Positions 55,504 to 64,000 of a stretch of DNA of 64,000 bases are shown piece after piece. The stretch's first letter is position 1. Every line of letters starts with the position of its first letter. Origin of the DNA: Elysia chlorotica (lineage: Eukaryota; Mollusca; Gastropoda; Plakobranchidae); NCBI GenBank assembly GCA_003991915.1, contig RQTK01000236.1:95145-159144 (forward strand), given 5' to 3'. Both the position numbers and the translations under genes were made by a program. Under the pieces are notes generated by a model. It was not told the DNA's origin and ran no database searches. It saw only the letters and a list, made by a program, of their open reading frames with translations.

Positions 55504-58500
55504 TTATAATAATAACACATGGCCTTGATATAGTGCATATCACCACCCTTTGAGACTATTTTCTTTACACAATATAAAAAAGATAACTCTTTGGGAGAGT
55601 GAAATACTCTTTGCAGCAAAAAAATAATTGTATTTTATACATCTTATGTTAATACTGTAATTCAAGCTTCTGTGATAAGTTTGATATGAACATTGTTACA
55701 AAGTAAGATGAACATAGAGGCTTACAAAGACACAAAGCGCAATGAAAATAAACAAAATTTGTCAGTATATATGAGTTTATTAATTTAATATTGCAACAAG
55801 CCCTGAAAATTGCATGGAAGGTTCATAATTCAGTTGGACACCAGGTACCACTACACATGTATTATGACTATCTTTCAATTTTTTCATGAAAAAGTGGCAA
55901 ATATAGGCAGAGACATGTCATCCACAGTTGTGCAAATTATTTTTAAACCAAGTCTAATTATGCGATATGATTTTCAGCAAATTCAAAGTGAAGAGTCAAA
56001 AAGTTCATCAAAAATTGCAATTCACATAATTTCGTGAGTACAGAATTCAACCAATATCAGCCTATTCGCAAAGCTGAAACTTCTTGTATACATTGTACAA
56101 CCACTCATTGAAAAAGTGCATCCATAGGGAATAATAGTATTTTAGGGAGTACATCCTGAAAATGTTAGAACTAAGTCACATGCTAAGAAATAGTAAGATA
56201 TGAAAATAATGCATTATAAGTCTTACAATTCTTATAGTTATACAAAAGGAATGGTGAATAAGCAAAATATCATGAGTTTTTTGGCAGGTAATGTTGAGTA
56301 TGAGTTTCCTGATATGTGGCAGTTTTTAAATCCCTCTTTACTATTCTAAGCTTCCAAAATTGTTACAAAGAGACTACAACTCTTATTATAACAACAAGAT
56401 GCCAAATAATTATTCATATTTATAGCAGTACATTTGTAATTAAATAAAATTACGATGTCATCTAAAATGTTGTGCGATGTTTAAATAGAAAAAAAAAGGG
56501 TTACAACATGTAAAAACATGCCCCTAAAGCTGGAATTGCTTCAAAAGTCATTTATCTTATTAAATATGATTTGTCAAACTGATGTCAATTGTATATCAGC
56601 CTGTAAAGCTAAAATTAGAAGCTTTATGATTTTTGTTTTGTTTTTTCTTTATTATGTTACAGAGAGAAAAACCTTACATTCAGTGACAACAGCTTGTGGC
56701 CAGTTGAGATTTTTATTGCTCTCTCTTTTGTTTCATTCTGATAGAACTTTTCCATAATCTACAGAACGCTCTGAGTCTGATCAATCATATAGAGTTCATT
56801 ACCCCCTTGGTGATTTAGAACACATAGTAACAACCTCAACAACAGTAACAGCCTGGTCATAATTATTATCTCTTCTCACACACCCTCAGTGCCCCCACCC
56901 ATACACCCTGATTATCACAGTTTCTCACTTCTGCATCAGTCACTCAGATTCAAAGAGATATATCACAGTTCTGAGTAAAACTTTAAACCGTGTATGTTAT
57001 CTACTTAAAAAGAAAAAAAATTGAACAAGTAAAACAATAATTTGACCTTTTTGTCTATTCAGACAACTTAAAACATTTTATCCCATGATTTTTTTAAAGA
57101 TTCCCATGTACATCCCTCAAGTTTCTTTCAGAGGTTCCATGACCTTCAAGTCAGAACTTTATAAGGTTAGAGAAATAATACTGGTAATAATTCGAAAATA
57201 ACCCCTTTGCTTCAAATATATGGAGCATGGATGTGTATATTGTTATTTAAAAGTATGCAGCTACTGTTTCCCAAAAAGTAATAATATATAAGAAGTAATT
57301 ATGTCAGGCACAATATGCTATCAAAACCTTGAGTAAAAATCGATTGTGAATAAATTTTTTAATGTTTTTACCATTACACCCGAAAGAGAGTAAAAAATCT
57401 GAAATGTTTAAAAACCATGCTGGTGAAACAACCAGAAATAGGGTGAATCGATTTCTATCTTATTAATTGGTGTATGACATGCATAACTTCATAACAATCC
57501 AGCTTTAAAAATTCAAAAGTTAATAAAATCATGATAAGACGTCATTTGTTTTGGGTTTTTTTCCTGCTGAAGATAAAAATGCAAAACTAATTTTATTTTG
57601 CAATCTTTGGTATAATCTGAATGTTCTTTGAAAAAACTAACAAACAAACAAAACCCCATGAAGTCTGAAAGTCTGACATGTATTAAATTTAAAGAAAACG
57701 GGTTTGACACCTGTGCATTATCTATGGGAGACTTGGGATTTGAAGGGTACTATATGAGCACCTTTGCTTAGTGAACACATCTTCAAATGAGACATACTTC
57801 ATTTCACAAAATACCGGGTATTCCAACATAAAAAAGGCTAACATTAGGCAAGCATAAATAAATAAAGAATGTAAATAAAATTTTAAGAATGACAAATTAA
57901 GACATGCAAATCTAATGAGAAACTGCTAATATGCATAAAGAGCTGGAGCCTAATAATTAGAATTAGCACATGCTTAGAGACAGGAGTAGAGATAGATAGC
58001 TAGATATATAGATAGATGGAGATTAGATAGATAAAAAGATAGGTAGGAAAAAAGAGGAATAGATATATTATTAGAAAGACAGAAAGAAAGTGCAACCGAT
58101 CGAAGGAATGAGAGTGGGGGGCGGCATAAACACAAACTGAAAAAAAAAAACATAGACAGAAAAAAGGTAGAATACTAAAATAAAATGTAATTTTTTAAGT
58201 TGATGGAAATTTTTTGGTTATTTATATGTATACTTTGAAGCTAAACACATTTTACTTTATTTTCCCTCAGGTTTTGAGGCTTATAATACACTGCATTCAA
58301 AGATTGTCAAATAAAAGTGACAGCAAAAAAAAAAGGATATTCATTATAATCTGACAAGTCAGAAGTGGATCTAAGACATATAATTTAAAAAATTATGACA
58401 CCAAAGCCATACTCATCATACTGTCACATTTTTTACATTTGGTGAAATTGTAATTATTGCATAGCTTTGAATAAATTCGCAAAGACATTCATTTGCAACA

Positions 58501-59685
58501 ACAAGTGAATTTTCCGTTCTTAATATTGAGGACACTATCATTCCCCTTTTATGAAGTTTTTAACTTTTATTATGTTTGAAATTTAACAAGTAATAAATAT
58601 CACAAACTTATGGAATAAAAAATCAAAAGACTTGGGTAAGACTTGTCTTGCAGCAACTTTGTGTTTTCTTCTTATGATATTCAATAAACCTAGATGATCA
58701 CATATTGATTGAAATAATTTTTTTTTTTTTAGGTTTATAAAAAAAGAAAAACACATCTGCCATTCATGTTCAATGTTTCTAAAAATCTGTCTTCACAAAA
58801 GAAGAGAAAAAGCCCTACAAACTTTTTCACTGGTTAAAAATTTTATGAAACATTATACCGTTCATACCTTTCTAAACCTTTTTGTTTTGTTCAGAATGTT
58901 TCCTTGAATTTGTTTCGCTTCTAAGGGCGTATATTCATGGTAATTGCAAGGAGTCAATAGATAAAGAAAATCTTAGTGAACTATTTCAAATGTTCATGAA
59001 AAATAAAAAAAAAGAGAGTATTTGAAATATGGTAACCTGTGATTAGCAGCGGAAATACTTCATTGAATGTCCTCATAAAATGGTAGATGACAAAAAATAC
59101 CACTAAACTTGAAGACACTGCTATGCCATATGTGTCCTGTGCACAGTTATATCTAGTGCATTATGTTTGTTTGTCTCACATGCACAATTTATTAAAAAAA
59201 TATCAACTTGGAACCTAAATTAGATAACACTAGTTACAATATTATGAAAAGTACAGCAGAAAAACAAGCAATGACATATACAAAAATGTCCCCATTTTCT
59301 CTTGATAAGAAAGATCTAACTAGTAAAAATCTTTAATCGGTAGATCATTACATTCCTTTTATTAAATAGAAGAACACCAAATGTATTGCCCTCAGTTAAT
59401 GAGTTAAGTCTATGGGATTTTCATATACACACTGTACTAAGTGTCATATACTGTAGTCTGTTTTCCTGTGCACTCTTCAAATCATGTATTTAAATCATCA
59501 TATCTGATCGATGATTCTTTAGAAAGGCACTTTTTTTCACAAAGCTGTCAGACTGCTACTTTGTCCAATACTTCCTTCTTCCAATCTGCGCTGTACTCCT
59601 CTACCTGCTGTCGTGTTTTAAGTACGTAGAGGAACTTACTCACGTGTGGTTCATTGCTGGTTCACTGGTAGAGATGTCTGCTTTG
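54421..59685. other. AT-rich region, probably intergenic plus PHETA-like 3' UTR
   Basis: I see no exon or recognisable element apart from an ATT/AAT tract at 55414-55505 and weak GATA-like repeats near 57985-58050. The part next to 59686 should be 3' UTR of the minus-strand gene. Confidence 0.5.
55414..55505. repeat. (ATT)n followed by (AAT)n, inverted microsatellite pair
   Basis: About ten ATT units are followed, after TATACAA, by about twenty AAT units. The two halves are complementary and could form a hairpin. Confidence 0.9.
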
Positions 59686-60092
59686 TCAACTGTACAACGC
59701 CTTTCGATCACCTGGATCTTGCTCTGCACTGAGATCAAGATCATTGAAGGGATTTGTTCTTGACCAGTTTGAGGATTTGGATGAGCGGGGAGATCTGTTG
59801 CTATAACTCCTGCTGTCAACCGACGATGCTGAAGAATCTAGATACATCCTGCCCAAGATCTTGCTATCTCTGTCTGCACTCTGAACTATATTTGAATCAG
59901 CATTTTCTGATACTTCCTTCAATTTATTTTGCAGCTCAGAGACCATTAGTTTCATGTACTCATAACCAGCGCAAGACAAGGCTTTCATCCAAGATTCCAT
60001 TGAATCCTGAGAATGTGCACTCAGACAGTAGGTTCGTGATCCATAGGTAGCAAAGTTAATCATGAACATAAAGTTTTTCACATCTTCTGGAC
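59686..60092 (-). CDS. PH-domain protein, terminal exon, sesquipedalian (PHETA/FAM109)-like
   Basis: The minus-strand frame ends with TGA at 59686-59688. It encodes the end of a PH domain (FMINFATYGSRTYCLSAHSQ, then MESWMKALSCAGYEYMKLMV), an ELQNKLKEV helix, a Ser-rich stretch and NPFNDLDLSAEQDPGDRKALYS. The block RTYxLxAxSQxxMExWxKALS followed by Y-hydrophobic-VxELQxxL is what I know from sesquipedalian proteins, which bind OCRL/INPP5B and act in endosome recycling. They bind OCRL through an F&H motif; here the tail has F-x-x-L but no His, so the motif is doubtful. The acceptor is taken as ATGATTAG just before CCCAACATG, which has a poor pyrimidine tract. Earlier PH exons were not found up to 64000 and probably lie outside. 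Confidence 0.6.
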
Positions 60093-61204
60093 ATGTTGGG
60101 CTAATCATTCAGGCAGCTTTTTTTTTGCATGATACCAGCCCATAATAAATATATAGTAATTCAGTAAAAAAAAAACTGGTTTTCATGTATGACTCTTCAT
60201 GAACAGGCAAACTTTGAACTCATCAGAGTCAGAAAGAAAAATATTTTAATTAAAATCCTAGAACTGAATCATGTATTGAAACTAATACATGGTTCCAAAA
60301 TCAGACTATAAAAAATAGCTTTTACTGATTCCACTTTTTTAAGGCTCTCCTCGCTCCTTGCTGAACCTTTTTTTTATGCTTAATGACAAATCAGAAACCA
60401 CTATCTTTTTTTATTCCCTTGGTTTATTTTAAAAAAAATGGAATGAAAAACAGCCTAACATGGAAAGCGTATCCCTTGTATTCATTACCTAAACATTACA
60501 GCCTTGACAAGTTTAGTAAATTGCAATTATGTTGAGGAAGGGAACCGTAACTCACAACTCACTATCACCTTAATCTAATGCTAAAAGGGAAAATGAGTTG
60601 ATATCAAGTAGATCATCAAAAGCCTGAGAGAAAAAAAGACAAAATTGTTACAGCATGTTATATATTGTAATATGTAACACCTTTTGGTGTAATACACAAT
60701 TATGTAGAGATAACCCTATAGATGTAGTATATAATTCTGGGAATATTTATTTAAAAAATGCAATAATTTATATTTGCATTAAGATGCATATAAAGAGATC
60801 CTGGGTAACTTTAGAGTGTTTAAATAGTCATGTCTATAAAGAACAGACCAAGTTGAACAATGAATTAGAGTAAGATGGGGTTGAAAGCCCTGCTTTGACT
60901 CAACCACAAAGGATTGTCACGGCCCCACCAGGACACTTAGACAGACACACATTGATGTGAAATAGGCAATCTGATGTGAGATTTTTCTTAGAAAGCCATG
61001 GCTCTCTATGTAACTAAATATTATTAGCGTTGGGTCAGAACAAGCATAAAGACAACTTAAACGCCAGTGCTCAAGACCGAAAAGCAGGAGATCCAAGGTT
61101 CAAATTGTTGGTTTTACCGATCTTTCTCCTCCCCTTATTTCCTCTCTTTATGAAACATATCCATAGGACATTTAACATTGATTTGTCATTTTTTTAGTAG
61201 GTCT

Positions 61205-61280
61205 AATGTCAGATATCTCCAGCATTAGCGCTCTGGATTGATAAATAAGAGGTCAAAGGTTCGATTCGATATATATTCTA
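61205..61280 (+). mobile_element. tRNA-like SINE relic
   Basis: CCAGCATTAGCGCTCTGGAT, followed by AGGTCAAAGGTTCGATTCG, has a near-consensus B box (GGTTCGATTCG) and a weak A-box region. No acceptor stem pairing is evident. Confidence 0.4.
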
Positions 61281-61599
61281 CATCAATACTAGCAAATTCC
61301 AGGAACCCTATCAGTAGAGCTGTTTAATGTAAAAAAGGTTAGATCTACAAACAAACGCACCTTCAGCTATTTCAAAATAAATGTGTAAGTTTGAAATTGT
61401 GATCATCGCTTGCAGGATACAAAAAAAATAATTGGTTGCTCCTTTATTCTTCTGTACACAAAAATTAGTAATTTTTTTAAAGATTTAACATCTAGTTAGA
61501 CCCAGAGCGGAGATATTATTGAAAAAAAAAAGAAAAAAAAAGTAGATCTCTAGTCACTAAGAAGTCACTAAGCAGTAAGCTTAAATGCCAGTCCCAGAC

Positions 61600-61710
61600 C
61601 TAATCTAGATCTATCAAAGACTTACGGAAACCTAGATTCTATTTTAGATGTATCATCTAATCTAAATCTAAATCTAGATTCTAATCTAGATCTATCAAAG
61701 ACTTACGGTC
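61600..61710. repeat. Direct repeat around ATCTAGATCTATCAAAGACT
   Basis: Two copies (about 61605 and 61686) of a 28-bp stretch flank a TCTAAATCTAGATT-rich spacer, one of the clusters of this word in the window. Confidence 0.75.
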
Positions 61711-62010
61711 CTCCGAATGGTCTGTCAATATGTGAATTTGTCATACTGATAAATCATAAATGATAGGCTTAATTCTTCATCGGGTAGAGACCTCCAGTGC
61801 ATCGGCCCCAAAACTGTTGTGAAGTTGTGAACTTGTAATCTTTTCGGCTAAAATAGTAGGATCTACAGTGCTACACGTACTACTTGTGGGGCAGAGACGA
61901 ACACTCTTTTGCTTTTGTTTAGATTTTCGATTGAAAACATGATATCGGGGCTGTGTCTACGTTGTCACATGTAAATACCTAAACGTTTGTGTAGGTAGTC
62001 GCAGTGTTCC

Positions 62011-62094
62011 TATAAATAGCACGAGGCTGCTTCGCTGCTACTCTAGATTTGGAGGGTATAATTATGGGACGGCTGGGGACTGAGATTGTGAGAG
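62011..62094 (+). promoter_or_regulatory. TATA-type promoter candidate with possible first coding exon
   Basis: TATAAATAG at 62011-62019 is followed about 45 bp later by an ATG (62064) that opens MGRLGTEIVR and reaches a GAG|GTCAGT donor at 62094/62095. The spacing fits a plus-strand start with a very short first coding exon. Nothing downstream in the window confirms it. Confidence 0.25.
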
Positions 62095-62261
62095 GTCAGT
62101 TGCACCCGTTTTGAATGCTTAGACTGGGGGCGTTAGGTCTATCATAACCTTTCTCTTCTTTTTCTTCCTCTTTCTGTCGCTCTTCCCTGTCTCTCTCTAT
62201 GGGATTTCTTTACTATTCTGTCTCACTCTCTCGCACGTTTCTTTTCTTCTTTTAGATTTAT

Positions 62262-62350
62262 CTCCATTCTTCTTCTTCTTCTTCTTCTTCTTCTTCTTCT
62301 TCTTCTTCTTCTTCTTCTTCTTCTTCTTCTTCTTTTTCTTTTTCTTCTTA
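62262..62350. repeat. (CTT)n microsatellite
   Basis: About 22 CTT units inside a longer pyrimidine-rich stretch beginning near 62150. Confidence 0.95.
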
Positions 62351-63456
62351 CATACGAGCACATTCATAGATTCAGTTTAAAGAATTGCATGTTCAGTCCT
62401 ACACAAAAAATTACACTATTGGTAGCAATTTATACTACTGTAGACAAGTCAAAAAAAGTTTTGATGGTCTTGAATGTATATTGGGTGTTTTATGTATTAA
62501 TGAAAGATGCACGTTGTAGGCCTACTCATTGCTGTTGGAAAAGGAAGAGTTTTAAAGCCATCCTTTTTGGGCATTTATTGGAAATATTTTAGAACTCAAT
62601 CATTTTTCTCCATGTGATTGTTATCTCTGGTATTCGTTAAGAGTTTGTTGTAAGTTCATAGTGTATAATTCATACTGTTTGTATGTTTATTGTTTTCTGT
62701 ATCATTGGCATGTAAAAATTACATTAATCCATCGCCCGAGCATAAAAGTCCAAGAGATAAAAGCAAAAACATTATTCTTAACAAATTTTCAAAATTTAAA
62801 GTGCAACATGCATGTTGTAAAATTGTATACTAGAAGGTCCATTTAGAACATGTGTCTCTTTTATTGGAAAATTTACTTTGGAATACCTGACAATCATACT
62901 CTGAGCTGTTTCAATGCAGGAAAATCAAACACCATTTAAGAGCTAGCAAAACATTACTTTAACATTGCTTAAACTCAAAGTGTGATGATACAGGTGTTTG
63001 AAAAAATCTTATTATGCTGGTGTTGCACTAGTAGGTTATGCACTATCAAGTGAATAATCAACCAATGTTTGAACACAAATGATTACAGCGTTTTTAATAG
63101 GGTCTGTGTGTATCATGACAAATTTTAAATGTGGGCCTACGCACAAGCAAATTGCACCATCTTTATGACATTGATTAACAGTAGAACGAAATGGAATCAA
63201 TTTAAAGATTTTATTCAATATATGCTTCTGATAGCAATTATGTTTGAATTTAAAAAGTACAATAATTATGCTGGTCAGTGTGATACATCGTGACAAATTT
63301 ATCAAAGGTCATGTATTGTATGTCACGGCAAAATTAGAGCGCGAGGGTGCACGAAATAATCACGTGTTGGTCTAAATTTTGGAGCGGTCAGGTAAAAGTA
63401 TAGCGTGTGGTATCTAAGGGGGATATTTTTCTTTACCCATCTCCACGTATTAGAAG
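62351..63456. other. AT-rich DNA, no feature recognised
   Basis: Only short shadow frames are present; no exon, SINE head or inverted repeat is seen. Confidence 0.5.
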
Positions 63457-63595
63457 TTCTCTATAGAGGGAGGGAGAGAATTCTATCCCTCTCTCCGGGT
63501 TTAACGTCTCCTAGTTCAACAAGCACATGTTCTCTATAGAGGGAGGGAGAGAATTCTCTCCCTCTCTCCGGGTTTAACGTCTCCTAGGTTCCCCT
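63457..63595. repeat. 73-bp tandem duplication with palindromic core
   Basis: Copies start at 63457 and 63530 with TTCTCTATAGAGGGAGGGAG. Each contains GGGAGGGAGAGAATTC followed by its near-complement, then CGGGTTTAACGTCTCCTAG. Confidence 0.9.
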
Positions 63596-64000
63596 GGGGG
63601 GTCCTATACGGCGACAGGCGGCGTTGACAGAAGACAAAAGCTCAAGAGGAAGGCAAGACATGATAGATCCTATGCTTGCTCATTCTATTACTATGAGGCT
63701 GGTCCTCTAGTGTATGGGGTTCCCTAATTTTTGGGGTTCTAAAGTGGAAAGGGGGGATAGGCTGAGACAGACAAGACAAACCTTCCCTTCTACGCTGGGG
63801 GGACGGGCAAGGCTAGGCATTTAATTTTTTTTATGAGTGAGGCAGGAGATTGATAGTTAAAACCGGGGATATTACCCTATTGGTGTTCTAATTTAGTATT
63901 GTTCCCCCATTCCCTTTTTTTTTTTTTTTTTTTCCCTGCTGCTTATCCATTAATGCTACCACCCCCATCACAACCATAATATTGTCTCTATTGTTGCGAC
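63596..64000. other. Window end, GC-richer unclassified DNA
   Basis: A stretch with G-runs (GGGGGG and GGGGGGAC near 63595 and 63800) and a poly-T run at about 63917-63934. No gene or known element is recognised; it may be part of a repeat that continues outside. Confidence 0.4.

Larger units (their letters stand above)
60109..62000. other. AT-rich region, probably intron or 5' flank of the PHETA-like gene
   Basis: No PH-domain exon could be found on the minus strand. Two tRNA-like relics occur at about 61050-61120 and 61205-61275, and TCTAGATC-type repeats at 61545-61710. Confidence 0.45.

Overview
This is a piece of an animal nuclear genome. It is AT-rich, its genes are split into many small exons by GT-AG introns, and it is crowded with long microsatellites, tRNA-derived SINEs, foldback elements and transposon relics. 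The protein families, the frequent palindromes TAGGCCTA and TCTAGATCTAGA, and the very long CT/GA, ATT, CAA, TTC and GGT tracts suggest a lophotrochozoan, most likely a gastropod mollusc. That taxon is an inference from general resemblance; nothing in the window proves it.

Five genes can be supported. (1) At 123-2774 (+) lie the last four exons of a coiled-coil protein that begins before the window. (2) At 10751-29822 (+) a complete C2H2 zinc-finger gene is read by hand from 18 coding exons. All splice phases agree and give 1442 residues: an N-terminal ZAD-like Cys4 domain, a charged linker, about 23 zinc fingers and a Gln/His-rich tail. (3) At 31985-34179 (-) is a large terminal exon of an unrecognised protein with thirteen tandem 13-residue repeats built on RPQTA. 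(4) At 41316-50305 (+) a complete 12-exon calpain is read, 556 residues. It has an N-myristoylation signal and an intact Cys132/His289/Asn313 triad, but a short proline-rich tail replaces the penta-EF-hand domain. (5) At 59686-60092 (-) is the last exon of a PH-domain protein that looks like sesquipedalian (PHETA/FAM109); its upstream exons are not found and probably lie beyond the window.

Between the genes: 2.8-10.7 kb holds microsatellites, a tandemly duplicated segment carrying LINE reverse-transcriptase fragments, and a TCTAGATC-rich patch. The zinc-finger introns carry SINE copies, a 595-bp TIR element, a 177-bp foldback element, a roughly 800-bp segmental duplication and a 44-bp satellite. 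The 34-41 kb region has interleaved duplicated modules ending in GGT tracts. The 50-60 kb region has a decayed Helitron helicase on the minus strand. The right end has a TTC tract, a TATA-type promoter candidate and a hairpin-bearing tandem repeat.

The genes do not form one pathway; this is an ordinary gene neighbourhood. The points most worth a second look are the calpain (no EF-hands, lipid-anchor signal, an AT-AG intron, and a DxDGDGISD calcium-loop-like insert), the ZAD-like multi-finger protein with symmetric phase-1 finger exons and an ambiguous C-terminal frame, and the RPQTA coding minisatellite.
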